NCBI GenBank assembly: GCA_031256445.1
Contig: JAIRQN010000106.1
Location: forward strand, 31,897 to 95,896
DNA from: Treponema sp.
GTDB lineage: Bacteria > Spirochaetota > Spirochaetia > Treponematales > Breznakiellaceae
Direction: 5' to 3'
DNA length: 64,000 bases
The translations under genes and the position numbers were made by a program. How positions within the stretch are numbered: position 1 is the first letter of the stretch; each line of letters opens with the position of its first letter. Positions 11,523-21,577 of the stretch are shown piece by piece. The notes beneath the pieces are model-generated. The model searched no databases. It had not been told where the DNA came from and worked only from the letters and a program-made list of their open reading frames with translations.

Positions 11523-12826
11523 GTTTTCGTGAAATATTAAAACTGGATTATTTATTATTGCTGCCTGTGATAATTCTTCTTGTATTTGGAATATTATTTA
11601 TATATTCGTCAGGAATTACATCAGCCGGCATTCAGGTTTCAGATGAATATGTAAGGCAGATTATCTGGGCTTCTGGCGGCATGGTAATAGCCCTCGCTCT
11701 TGCCCTGATAGATTACAGGCGTTTTTACAATCTTTCCCTTTACATTTATCTTTTTTCGCTTTTACCGCTTTTGTATACCTTAATTTTCGCCAGGGTTGTT
11801 TACGATACGCGCTGGCTGCGCATAGGTTCATTCGGGATACAGGTATCGGAATTTGTCAAGATTTCGGTTATTATTCTTTTGGCCCGTTTTCTCGCTGATA
11901 CTGAACGCAATTCCAAATCATTTTTCCGGTTCTTTATCTGCTGCGTCATCGTCTTTGTTCCGATGGGTATAGTCCTGCTTCAGCCGGATCTTGGCACATC
12001 TTTGGTTTATATAGCTATCCTTATTACGATGACATTCACCGCCGGAATATCAATGCGTTATGTGGCGTTTATGTGTTCATCTCTTGCTCTCTCCGGGGTT
12101 CTGCTTGTGCTGCCCCTTTGGCAAGCGTATATTCTGCGGAAATCCATGCCTGTAATTACAGTTCTTACAAATCCCAAAATAATCATGCTTGTTATTTTAT
12201 TCCTGCTTGTTATCGCCGGTATCGCGCTCTTCGGTTTTTTAAAATATAAAAAAGGTTATTTTTACTGGCTTGTTTACGGAGCGGCTATCAGCGTTTTTTC
12301 TCTTGGCGTTTCATACGCGGCCCGGCTGATTTTAAAAAATTACCAGGTTATGCGTTTAATTGTTTTTCTGGATCCAAATGTCGATCCGCGCGGCGCCGGC
12401 TGGAACATTATCCAGTCAATAACGGCAATAGGGGCCGGAGGGCTTACAGGCAGAGGTTATTTGCAGGGCACTCAGAGCCATTACCGTTTTCTGCCTGAAC
12501 AGAGCACCGATTTTATATTTTCCATTTTTTCCGAAGAAGCGGGTTTCCTGGGAGGATTGATAGTTTTCCTTATGTATCTGATTATCAGCCTGCGTTTGCT
12601 GCATATTATGAAAACCACCATAGACCCGTTCGCAAAATACGTCTGCGCCGGGTTTATGTGTATGTATTGCTTTCACTTTCTTGTAAACGTGGGGATGACG
12701 ATGGGTATAATGCCAATAACAGGAATTCCTTTGCTTTTTATGTCATACGGAGGTTCGGCAATTTTTTCCGCCATGACAGGCATAGGGCTTGCGTTAAGCA
12801 TTTACGTCAGAAGGCATAACCGTTGA
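11519..12826 (+). CDS. rodA: Rod shape-determining protein RodA (SEDS glycosyltransferase)
   Basis: SEDS motifs: WNIIQSITAIGAGGLTGRGYLQGTQSHYRFLPEQSTDFIFSIFSEEAGFLG and GIPLLFMSYGGSA. Confidence 0.96.
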   Translation: MSFREILKLDYLLLLPVIILLVFGILFIYSSGITSAGIQVSDEYVRQIIWASGGMVIALALALIDYRRFYNLSLYIYLFSLLPLLYTLIFARVVYDTRWLRIGSFGIQVSEFVKISVIILLARFLADTERNSKSFFRFFICCVIVFVPMGIVLLQPDLGTSLVYIAILITMTFTAGISMRYVAFMCSSLALSGVLLVLPLWQAYILRKSMPVITVLTNPKIIMLVILFLLVIAGIALFGFLKYKKGYFYWLVYGAAISVFSLGVSYAARLILKNYQVMRLIVFLDPNVDPRGAGWNIIQSITAIGAGGLTGRGYLQGTQSHYRFLPEQSTDFIFSIFSEEAGFLGGLIVFLMYLIISLRLLHIMKTTIDPFAKYVCAGFMCMYCFHFLVNVGMTMGIMPITGIPLLFMSYGGSAIFSAMTGIGLALSIYVRRHNR

Positions 12827-15312
12827 CAGACAGGGCCGCTGCCGTAGATATAATCGCGCAATTGGGCGGTAAATTACTGAAAGTCGATAAGCCTCAGCGT
12901 TATACCGGCGGCGAATACGGCGCTTATTGCAGAAAAGACGCATATTTACGCACCTTAATAGCGTTTCCAGATTTATATGAAATCGGGATGGGCAATCAGG
13001 CGTTAAAAATTATTTATAACCGCATGAACAACATTCAGGACATAAGCTGCGATCGCGCCTTCGCTGCGGCTCCCGACTTTGAAAAATTGTTACGTGAAAA
13101 CAATATCCCGCTTTACGGCCTTGATACCGGCGCGAGTCTTGGCAGCTTTGATCTTCTGATGTTCACAATTGGCTATGAATTGGGTTTAAACGGCGTTCTT
13201 ACGATGCTCGATGTTTCCGGTATACCCATGCGCTGCGAAGAACGGGATTTCTCCCATCCTGTAATCATCGCGGGAGGCCCCGCTGTTTCAAATCCTCTGC
13301 CGTTCTCTCCTTTTATTGACGCCTTCTGGATAGGAGAAGCCGAGGCCGGTTTTTTTGAACTTGCGTCTTTATTGGCGCGGATGAAAAAAAGAGGGGAGGG
13401 AAGGGCGGCTCTTTTTGATAAAATCGCCTCTCATCCGAATGTATGGGTCAGGGGAAAGAAAAAAGCGTTACGCGCTATCGCATCCGGTTTTTCAGACAGT
13501 AAAACCGAAGATGAAAACGCCGCGGTGTTTCCTGTTCCCTGCATGAAGATAGTCCACAATCACGGCGCGGTGGAAATAATGAGAGGCTGCCCGAACGGCT
13601 GCCGCTTCTGCCACGCGGGATTCTGGTACAGGCCCGCCCGCCAGAAAAGACAGGATTTGATTGTCAGTCAGGTGCGGCAAATGGTAGAAAAAGGCGGATG
13701 GCGGGAAATTAGCCTTTCTTCGCTTTCTTCGGGCGATTATGCCGGCGTCGGGGATCTGGTGGAAAACCTTAATAATCTGTTCAGGGACCGGCACATTTCT
13801 TTTCAGATGCCCTCTTTAAAAGTCACAGGTTTTTCGCTTGATCTGCTGGAAAAAATTTCCGTTACAAGAAAAAGCGGCCTTACTTTCGCTGTTGAGACGC
13901 CGCGTGATATTTGGCAAATGGCAATAAACAAGGAAGTAACCCGCGGCAATGTTACGGCGATTCTGCAGGAGGCAAAAAGACGCGGATGGAAAAGCGCAAA
14001 ATTCTATTTCATGATAGGACTTCCGGTAAAGGAAATAATTGTCAATGAACAATTATCAATGAACAGTGATATAGAAGATATAAGCGATATATCAGAAGTT
14101 TACAGCGAAGAAGAGGAAATTGTTTCGTTCATTACCGATGTCGGAAGAAGAACGCGCATGCATTTCAATATTAATATTGGGATATTTGTTCCCAAGCCCC
14201 ATACTCCGTATCAATGGGCTGCGCAGACAGACGGTTCTCTTGCAGAAGAAAAACTAAATTATATACGTTCCAAATTAAAGCCTATGGGACACAAGGTAAG
14301 CGTGTCTGACATTCTTACTTCCCGGATTGAAGGCATAATGAGCCGGGGAGACGAGAGAGCGGGTTATTTATGCGAACAGGCATGGCGTAACGGAAACAGG
14401 CTTGATGCCTGGAGTGAATATATTGACAAAGAGGTATGGAAGCGGGTTATTGAAGAGAATCGCAATGTTGTTGAACTTATTCTTTCAGGTAAAAACACCC
14501 CCTGGCAGCCAATTGATTCCTGTGTTGAGTCTGAATATTTAAAACAGGAACTTGAAAGATCAAATTCGGCGCAGAGAACATCTTCCTGCAGGGAAAAATG
14601 CAGTTTATGCGGCGTATGCAATAAACATATAAAAACCACCTGTGAAAAAGAAAACAATACAGTATCAGATATACAATTAAATTCTGCCGAAAAAAATATT
14701 TATGTTAACGTATCGCCGCAGCAAGATAACAATGAAGCCATTGACAAGGGCGTTCCGTCTGTTTACAGGATGCTATTTGGTTTCAGTAAAAAAGGACGCG
14801 CTGTTTTTCACGGCCACTTAAGTCTTATAGAAATTTTTTCAATGTCTTTTACAAGAGCCAATCTTCCTGTTATTTATACAGGCGGGTTCAATCCGATTGT
14901 AAAGATGGAATTCGCATCTCCTTTGTCTACAGGCATCAGCGCCTGTATGGAACTGGCAGCTGTTGATTTTTACAGTGATATTAATTCAGGGGATTTTATT
15001 TCCATTCTTAATACATGTTTACCTGAAGGCATAAATCTTGAAAAAGCCGGATGTTTCAAAATTTTAAGCGGAATGAAAAAACATTCGCTTGCGTCACTTT
15101 TTTGGGGTTCCTGTTATAATTCATCTGAAAATGAAAAAGATTATGTTAACTTTAACAATGATAAGGTTTACAGAAAAACAAGGCTTGAAAGTGATTGTTC
15201 ATCCGTATTTGATTTATGCCGCATTGAAGTTCTGGCTAAAAATATAGCCGACAATAGCGTATGGGCGTCATATTTTGATGTTTATAAGTATCTATACGGC
15301 AATAATTTATAA
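12823..15312 (+). CDS. Radical SAM protein (TIGR03960-like) fused to a C-terminal DUF2344/TIGR03936 domain
   Basis: MRGCPNGCRFCHAGFWYRPARQKRQ (CxxxCxxC cluster); C-terminal YRMLFGFSKKGRAVFHGHLSLIEIFSMSFTRANLPVIYTGGFNPIVKMEFASPLSTG. TTG start overlaps the rodA stop. Confidence 0.88.
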   Translation: MTDRAAAVDIIAQLGGKLLKVDKPQRYTGGEYGAYCRKDAYLRTLIAFPDLYEIGMGNQALKIIYNRMNNIQDISCDRAFAAAPDFEKLLRENNIPLYGLDTGASLGSFDLLMFTIGYELGLNGVLTMLDVSGIPMRCEERDFSHPVIIAGGPAVSNPLPFSPFIDAFWIGEAEAGFFELASLLARMKKRGEGRAALFDKIASHPNVWVRGKKKALRAIASGFSDSKTEDENAAVFPVPCMKIVHNHGAVEIMRGCPNGCRFCHAGFWYRPARQKRQDLIVSQVRQMVEKGGWREISLSSLSSGDYAGVGDLVENLNNLFRDRHISFQMPSLKVTGFSLDLLEKISVTRKSGLTFAVETPRDIWQMAINKEVTRGNVTAILQEAKRRGWKSAKFYFMIGLPVKEIIVNEQLSMNSDIEDISDISEVYSEEEEIVSFITDVGRRTRMHFNINIGIFVPKPHTPYQWAAQTDGSLAEEKLNYIRSKLKPMGHKVSVSDILTSRIEGIMSRGDERAGYLCEQAWRNGNRLDAWSEYIDKEVWKRVIEENRNVVELILSGKNTPWQPIDSCVESEYLKQELERSNSAQRTSSCREKCSLCGVCNKHIKTTCEKENNTVSDIQLNSAEKNIYVNVSPQQDNNEAIDKGVPSVYRMLFGFSKKGRAVFHGHLSLIEIFSMSFTRANLPVIYTGGFNPIVKMEFASPLSTGISACMELAAVDFYSDINSGDFISILNTCLPEGINLEKAGCFKILSGMKKHSLASLFWGSCYNSSENEKDYVNFNNDKVYRKTRLESDCSSVFDLCRIEVLAKNIADNSVWASYFDVYKYLYGNNL

Positions 15313-15407
15313 CGATTAGGATATTATTTAGTAGACAGAATATACATTATAGCCAGTAAAATGAATACTGGAAAGTTAAAGATTTATAATACCTGGAGAT
15401 TTACCTT

Positions 15408-16163
15408 TTACATATTTGGCAGCTTGAATACGCCTATATGCGTTGGTTTGCTGTATATCTGAGTAAAAAGCGCGTTATCATAACCTACCGCGACAATATA
15501 CATGGAAACATAGGCATGCCCCTGAATTCCGGAGCGGCCTGAAACATCCGCGTTAACTGTAGCTACGGCGTTTTCATTGCTGCTCAGTCCGGAGGTATTT
15601 CTGAAAAAAAGATCCGGCTGCCCTGTGGGAAGCCTGGGCTGCGGAGATATTAATTCGCTTGAACGGCAAATGCGTATTTCCTCATTATTATTGAATGAAC
15701 CAAGGCTTACGACAGGATAATTTCCGTCCTGGGTTGGAAACCTTATTGACAATGTACCGCCTCTTGAAGGCAATAAACTGCCTATGTCTTCATCCTCAAA
15801 ACAGAGTTCAAAATAGTTCCTGTTTCTGAAATTTGTGTTCACAGATGTGCTTGCGGATGTATTGGTTGGATCGGTGCTTGGAAAAATCGCGTTATAATCA
15901 TTTATAAGATTTGGGCTTATTGAACTGAATTGGCTGTTATCAGAAGACTCAGTTGGATAATTGCTGATGTAAATTCTGTAGAAAATCGAATAGTTTGACG
16001 CGTAATAAAAACCGGAAATCGAAGGAAGATTAATGGTTGCTTCGGTATTTAATCTGGTAATAATGCTTGCCTGCGGTACCTGAGGGAGATAATAGTATTC
16101 CTCAAGGCCGCAGGACAATAGAAGAAGCCCTGCAGTCAAAAACAGCAGCTTCCTGTAAATCAT
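15408..16163 (-). CDS. Putative lipoprotein, unknown function
   Basis: Signal peptide with lipobox-like LLLLSC. Confidence 0.6.
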   Translation of the reverse strand: MIYRKLLFLTAGLLLLSCGLEEYYYLPQVPQASIITRLNTEATINLPSISGFYYASNYSIFYRIYISNYPTESSDNSQFSSISPNLINDYNAIFPSTDPTNTSASTSVNTNFRNRNYFELCFEDEDIGSLLPSRGGTLSIRFPTQDGNYPVVSLGSFNNNEEIRICRSSELISPQPRLPTGQPDLFFRNTSGLSSNENAVATVNADVSGRSGIQGHAYVSMYIVAVGYDNALFTQIYSKPTHIGVFKLPNM

Positions 16164-16834
16164 TTTGATGAATCAAGGACGATTATCCGGCTGTTGGCAA
16201 GATTCGCCCAGACAGTTAAATGCGGCCATTTGCTAAGTACGCCGCGGTACGCGTCAAGCGCGGCCGGAATATCATTAAGTTTTTCGTTAATTCTGCCTGC
16301 CGCGAATTGCGCCCTGACAGCCGCCGGATATTCAAACGGATGAGAGACACAGGCCATGTATAGCTCAAGCGCCTGTTCCAGATTACCCTGCTCTTCCGAA
16401 GCCGCCGCCGCATTAAAGAGCGCTGCCGGAGCCATGTATGTTTTCGGCGCGGCTTTGGCGGCGCTGCGATAAGCCTCTTCCGCCTGCGGCCACTCTTTTC
16501 TTTCCGCATGAATCTGACCGACTATAGACCATGCCCTTCCCGCGGCAAAACCTCTTTTTGATTTGGCAAAATTGCTGATATCTGTAATTAATTCCTGGAC
16601 AACAGCGGCATTTTCCCCGTCATTCAGGGAAGATTTAATCTCGGTAAATTTCCGCGATAATTCCTCTATCTCGCCCATTGATTTTTTATTAAAAAATTCA
16701 TTCAGGGAAACGGTAACAACAAAGCCCGCAATAAGGAAAATTATTACGCCCATACTGATAAAAATAATTCTTCTGTTTCTTTGGACAAAATCGTTAATTT
16801 TGTTCCCCAAACTTACATTGTTGTTCTGCATCAT
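16160..16834 (-). CDS. TPR-like membrane protein (YfgM-like arrangement)
   Basis: Single N-terminal TM and helical repeat residues (AEEAYRSAAKAAPKTYMAPAALFNAAAASEEQGNLEQALELYMACV). Confidence 0.65.
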   Translation of the reverse strand: MMQNNNVSLGNKINDFVQRNRRIIFISMGVIIFLIAGFVVTVSLNEFFNKKSMGEIEELSRKFTEIKSSLNDGENAAVVQELITDISNFAKSKRGFAAGRAWSIVGQIHAERKEWPQAEEAYRSAAKAAPKTYMAPAALFNAAAASEEQGNLEQALELYMACVSHPFEYPAAVRAQFAAGRINEKLNDIPAALDAYRGVLSKWPHLTVWANLANSRIIVLDSSK

Positions 16835-18348
16835 AACTCCTTGGGAATATTTATTTTAAGCTCTTTAATCAATCTTGACAGATATGTACGCTGAATGACA
16901 AGCGCTCTTGACGCGTCTGTCTGATTCCATTCATTTTCTTCCAGTACCTTCCGTATAAAATTTGCCTTAAAGACATTAATTGCGGTTTTTAAATTCCGCT
17001 CTGTTATTTCGCCTTCTCCGTCCTGCGCGGGTTTCAGGAAAAGGTCTTCGCGTTCTATCCATTTGTTTTTTCCGATTACGCACGCTCTTTCAATGCAGTT
17101 CTGAAGCTCGCGAACGTTTCCCGGCCACGAATAGGAAAGCATCGTCTGAAGCGCGTCTTCTGAAAACCCGGAGAACTGTTTTTTTGTTTCTCTCATAAAA
17201 TTCTCAAGGAAAAAACGCGACAGCTCGGGAATGTCTTCCGGCCTTTGCCTTAAAGGCGGGATAAAAATCGGAAGCACATTCAGGCGGTAATACAAATCCC
17301 CTCGGAACTGGCCTTTTTTAACCTGTTCCTCCAGGTCTTTATTGGTAGCCGCTATTATGCGCACATTAACATTAACGGTTGTATCGGAACCTACTTTCTC
17401 AAATTTTCTTTCCTGGATGACGCGCAGGATTTTTGCCTGCAATGACAAAGGCAGATCGCCTATTTCATCAAGAAAGATCGTTCCGCTGTCTGCCATTTCA
17501 AAACGTCCCTGTCTGTTGGAAATCGCGTTTGTAAAAGCGCCTTTTACGTGTCCGAACAATTCGCTTTCCAGCAATCCTTCCGGCAATGCCGCGCAATTTA
17601 CCCTGATAAACGCGCAGCGGCTGCGCGGACTTCGCAGATGTATCTGCTCGGCAAACAGTTCCTTTCCTACTCCGCTTTCTCCCAGCAAAAGAACAGACGA
17701 GTCCGTTTTCGCCACTCTGTCGATAATCTCCATTTTCTCCAGAATGACAGGGCTTTTTGTTATAATGGTATGGTATCCCTGATCTGTTGTTTTAAGTTTT
17801 TCCTGCAATATTTTAATTTCACTGTCAGCTTCTTCCATGCTCTTTGTGTTAACGACAGCCAGAGCGGCCTGATTGGCGAAAACTTCCAGCCATTCAATAT
17901 CGTCCTGGGTAAATTCCGCGTCAGCTTTTTTATTAATAACCTGAAGAACTCCGATACATTCATCTTTAATTCTCATTGGAACTGCTATCATTGTTTTGGA
18001 TTTATAGTTTATTTCCTGCGCGATATTGCTTAAATGCCGTTTATCGTTTGCTACGTCGTTTACAATCACAGATTTGTTATGCAGGGCAACCCAGCCTGCT
18101 ATGCCTTCTCCAAGTTTTACGGTGTACTTTTGAACTTCCTTGCCTTTGGAGCCAAGCGCAACTTCAAAGTACAGTTCCTGTCTTTCCTTGTTCATCAGCA
18201 GCAGACTTGACGCCTCAGCGTCGGAAAGCCTGGTTGCCGATTCCATTATCTGGGAAAGAAGGAGATGAACATCCCTGAAATTGGAATTAATCAGGGAGTT
18301 TATCTCGATTAGAGTATGGAATTTATTTGCGTCGATCTTTGACAGCAT
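16831..18348 (-). CDS. Sigma54-dependent transcriptional activator: GAF, AAA+ and Fis HTH (NifA/NorR-like)
   Basis: N-terminal GAF; LLLGESGVGKELFAEQIH (Walker A), GTIFLDEIGDLPLSLQAKILRVIQE (Walker B); Fis-like C-terminus NQTDASRALVIQRTYLSRLIKEL. Confidence 0.93.
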   Translation of the reverse strand: MLSKIDANKFHTLIEINSLINSNFRDVHLLLSQIMESATRLSDAEASSLLLMNKERQELYFEVALGSKGKEVQKYTVKLGEGIAGWVALHNKSVIVNDVANDKRHLSNIAQEINYKSKTMIAVPMRIKDECIGVLQVINKKADAEFTQDDIEWLEVFANQAALAVVNTKSMEEADSEIKILQEKLKTTDQGYHTIITKSPVILEKMEIIDRVAKTDSSVLLLGESGVGKELFAEQIHLRSPRSRCAFIRVNCAALPEGLLESELFGHVKGAFTNAISNRQGRFEMADSGTIFLDEIGDLPLSLQAKILRVIQERKFEKVGSDTTVNVNVRIIAATNKDLEEQVKKGQFRGDLYYRLNVLPIFIPPLRQRPEDIPELSRFFLENFMRETKKQFSGFSEDALQTMLSYSWPGNVRELQNCIERACVIGKNKWIEREDLFLKPAQDGEGEITERNLKTAINVFKANFIRKVLEENEWNQTDASRALVIQRTYLSRLIKELKINIPKEL

Positions 18349-18363
18349 GGCCGTCCTTAATAC

Positions 18364-20166
18364 TTACTGGGTTTTTTTGGTGTCATCAGAATCCGCAGAT
18401 TCGGAATTTTTTGACTTAAGCACAGAACCCAGCGTATAAGTGGAATCTGAAGACCCTTCATTATCGTACCCCGTCATATAACGGGAGATTTCTTCTCTTT
18501 GCACTTTCTTTTGATAATCACGAATTGAAAAAGCGACTTTTTGCTTATCGCCCTGTATTTCATGAACAATCGCTCTGACCCTGTCTCCTGTCTTGTATTT
18601 TTTCAGGGCTTCATCGGGATCTTCTTCGCGGTTTTCGACAAGATTGGTCTTGTGAATAAGCCCTTCTATACCGCCCGGTATACGCAGGAATATTCCAAAA
18701 TCTGTTACAGAGGCAACCTCTCCTTCCACAGGAGAGCCGATCTTGTAGGTATCGCTGAAGTTCTTCCATGGATCTTCAGAGAGCTGCTTGATGCCCAGCT
18801 TTACATTTCTGTTCACGGTATCAACTGAAAGTACCATTACTTCAACTTCCTGCCCCTGCACAAGACCGCTTCCGGCATTTTTTGCTTTCCTTGTCCAGGA
18901 TATATCGTCAAGATGCAGGAAACCGTCAATACCCTCTTCCAGTTCGATAAAGGCGCCGGCATTCGTAATCTTGACGACTTTTCGCATAACCCTCGCGCCG
19001 ACAGGATATTTTTCCGCGATATTTTCCCACGGGTTATCCTGAACCTGTTTAAGACCGAGCGATACCCTGCCCGCCTGAAGATCGTAACCGAGGATCATAC
19101 ATTCAACAATATCATTGGGCTTTAAAAGATCCTGCGGTTTTTGAATTTTCTTTATCCATGAAAATTCAGAGATATGCGCAAGGCCCTCTATTCCTTCTTC
19201 CAGTTCAATAAACGCGCCGAAGTCCGTAAGTTTTGTTACTTTTCCTTTTACAATATCGTTAACGTGGTATTTTTCTTCAAAGTGTATCCAGGGATCATCT
19301 GTATAATGTTTCAGCGAAAGATTGATCCGTTTTTCCTGACGGTCTATGCGAATTACTTTTAAACGGATTTCCTGGCCCTTTTTTACAAAGTCTTTTGGGC
19401 GCGTAACATGGCCCCAGCTCATATCGTTGATGTGCAGAAGCCCGTCAAAACCTCCAAGATCGATAAACGCGCCGAATGATGTGAAACTCTTTACAACGCC
19501 GTTTATATCAGAGCCGATAGGCGTATTTTCAAAAAAATCGTTTCTCTTGCGCTCAAGTTCTTCTTCCATGCATTTGCGTCTGTTTACCACTATGTTTATC
19601 TTGCCGTCTGAATACAAACGCTCAACATAAACATTAATTTTCATATTAATAATTTTTTCAGGTTTATCCAGTTTTTGAATATCTGACTGACTGACCGGGA
19701 GAAAGGCATGCACTCCTGCGCCAAGATTAACATCAAAGCCGCCTTTAACCTGTTTCTCCACTATTCCTTCCACAGGATGTTTTTCCTGATGCGCCTGTCT
19801 TAAATTTTTCCAGAAGATCTTTGCGTCCGCTTTCTGTTTGGAAACAATTACCTCTCCGTGTTTATTTTCCTTTGCGATGAGAATTACAGGAACTCCATCG
19901 CCGATTTTCGGAATTTCTGTGAATTCAGAGATTGGAATTTTTCCTTCTGACTTGTAACCTACGTCAATAAATACCTGATCAGGGGTAACCTGGATTACTT
20001 TGCCTTCGACCAGCTGACCTTCTTCAAGCTGTTCAAGGGATTTAAGGTATTCTTCCTGTAATTGGGTTTGAATATTCTCTCCGTCTTTTACCGAACTAGT
20101 GTCCAGAGGGGAACCATTAACGGCATTCGCGCCAGAGGTTACCTTTTCCACTTCCATCTCTGCCAT
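18364..20166 (-). CDS. rpsA: 30S ribosomal protein S1
   Basis: Multiple tandem S1 domains (GVVKSFTSFGAFIDLGGFDGLLHINDMSWGHV, GKVTKLTDFGAFIELEEGIEGLAHISEFSW, and others); adjacent to cmk as is common. Confidence 0.95.
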   Translation of the reverse strand: MAEMEVEKVTSGANAVNGSPLDTSSVKDGENIQTQLQEEYLKSLEQLEEGQLVEGKVIQVTPDQVFIDVGYKSEGKIPISEFTEIPKIGDGVPVILIAKENKHGEVIVSKQKADAKIFWKNLRQAHQEKHPVEGIVEKQVKGGFDVNLGAGVHAFLPVSQSDIQKLDKPEKIINMKINVYVERLYSDGKINIVVNRRKCMEEELERKRNDFFENTPIGSDINGVVKSFTSFGAFIDLGGFDGLLHINDMSWGHVTRPKDFVKKGQEIRLKVIRIDRQEKRINLSLKHYTDDPWIHFEEKYHVNDIVKGKVTKLTDFGAFIELEEGIEGLAHISEFSWIKKIQKPQDLLKPNDIVECMILGYDLQAGRVSLGLKQVQDNPWENIAEKYPVGARVMRKVVKITNAGAFIELEEGIDGFLHLDDISWTRKAKNAGSGLVQGQEVEVMVLSVDTVNRNVKLGIKQLSEDPWKNFSDTYKIGSPVEGEVASVTDFGIFLRIPGGIEGLIHKTNLVENREEDPDEALKKYKTGDRVRAIVHEIQGDKQKVAFSIRDYQKKVQREEISRYMTGYDNEGSSDSTYTLGSVLKSKNSESADSDDTKKTQ

Positions 20167-20180
20167 TTTCTTTTCTGTCC

Positions 20181-20819
20181 TTAATCATTAAACTTAATCT
20201 TATCTATTAATCTCTCATAAACTTGGATTATCGTCAAGTCCGATGTATCCAAATATTCCACAGTGTCCGCTATAATAAGACTTCCTTCAATTTTATTTTT
20301 ATCGATATTGTCACGCTGCATAATAGCTGTTTTTATTTCTTCAAGACTTAACTGCGAAACACCCTGATCAAAGCGCCTTTTTGCCCTTGCTTGCGGCGAA
20401 GCGTCCAGATAGAAACGGTGTTCAGCATCCGGGAAAACAACTGTGGTCATGTCTCTGCCTTCCACAACAATATCCTGATCTTTTGCCAGATTTCGGATTA
20501 AATCATTCACAATGTGCCTTACGGGCACGATAGCGGACAGCGGCGCGCTATGGCGGTCAATTTCATCTGTGTGAAGAAGTTCAGTTACATTGTTCCCGTC
20601 CAGGAAAACATCATCTTTTTTATACGATATGTTAATATTTTTCGCAAAATTGATTATTTTTTCACCATCATTGATATCGATCTTTGCCTGTAAACAGCCC
20701 AATGTTATAGCGCGGTATAATTTCCCGGAATTAATGTAAGTATAGTTCATTTTTTCCGCCAGTAATTTGGCTATTGTGCTTTTCCCCGAACCTGCCGGAC
20801 CGTCAATCGCTATTACCAT
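20181..20819 (-). CDS. cmk: Cytidylate kinase
   Basis: MVIAIDGPAGSGKSTIAKLLAEKMNYTYINSGKLYRA; VVEGRDMTTVVFPDAEHRFYLDASPQARAKRR. Start set at MVIAIDG; the open frame extends to 20867. Confidence 0.94.
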   Translation of the reverse strand: MVIAIDGPAGSGKSTIAKLLAEKMNYTYINSGKLYRAITLGCLQAKIDINDGEKIINFAKNINISYKKDDVFLDGNNVTELLHTDEIDRHSAPLSAIVPVRHIVNDLIRNLAKDQDIVVEGRDMTTVVFPDAEHRFYLDASPQARAKRRFDQGVSQLSLEEIKTAIMQRDNIDKNKIEGSLIIADTVEYLDTSDLTIIQVYERLIDKIKFND

Positions 20820-20881
20820 ATATTTTCTCCATAATTTTTTATACCATAAGGGCGCGGAAGGCGTCAAAGAGGTTTTCTATT

Positions 20882-21577
20882 TCATTGGATACAACCTAAA
20901 TCTGTAAGTTCTTTTTTGCTTAGCGGTCTTGAACGGCCTTCGGTGAGGTTTCCCAACAGTACATTTCCGATTCTTACCCTGCGAAGGACTGAAGCATGAA
21001 GATGAAAGTGGGAAAAAACACGGCGAATTTCACGATTCTTGCCTTCAACAAGGACTATCCTTATTGTCTTGCGTCCGGTTTTTTCCGCCGTTTTCGCTTT
21101 ATAAAAGACACCCTCAATTGTAATTCCGCTGTTAAATGCCTCTACAACAGTATCGGGAACAATGCCTGTCGCTTCTACAATGTACTCTTTTTCAAAACCC
21201 GAGCCCGGGTGTCCAAGACGGGCGGCGAAAGAGCCGTCATTTGTAAAAAAGATGAGGCCGCAGGACATGAAATCCAGCCGCCCGACATTATAAAGACGCC
21301 GGCCGGCCTGCGCGAGCAGGTCAAGCGCCAATGGGCGGCCCTGCGGATCGTTTGATGAGCAAATATACCCCGCAGGTTTATTAAGGGCAATGTACAGAAG
21401 CCGGTTTTCCGGTTTAACAGGGCTGCCGTCCAAAAGGACTATATCGCCTTCCTGGACTTTATATCCCTGGGCGGTGATTTTTTCTCCGTTTACTGATACT
21501 CTTCCCTGCGCTATTATTCCTTCCGCCGCCCGCCTTGAGGCAACTCCGGCGGAAGAAAGAAAAACCTGAAGCCTAAT
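20882..21577 (-). CDS. rluB: Ribosomal large-subunit pseudouridine synthase (RluB/RsuA family)
   Basis: S4 domain (RLQVFLSSAGVASRRAAEGIIAQGRVSVNGEKI) and GRLDFMSCGLIFFTNDG catalytic motif. Start uncertain: ATT at 21577 after GGAGGGAG, or upstream TTG/GTG up to 21619. Confidence 0.85.
   Translation of the reverse strand: MRLQVFLSSAGVASRRAAEGIIAQGRVSVNGEKITAQGYKVQEGDIVLLDGSPVKPENRLLYIALNKPAGYICSSNDPQGRPLALDLLAQAGRRLYNVGRLDFMSCGLIFFTNDGSFAARLGHPGSGFEKEYIVEATGIVPDTVVEAFNSGITIEGVFYKAKTAEKTGRKTIRIVLVEGKNREIRRVFSHFHLHASVLRRVRIGNVLLGNLTEGRSRPLSKKELTDLGCIQ

Noticed and set aside
17342-18033. Plus-strand ORFs of 146 and 161 aa
   Set aside because: Antisense shadows of the sigma54 activator.
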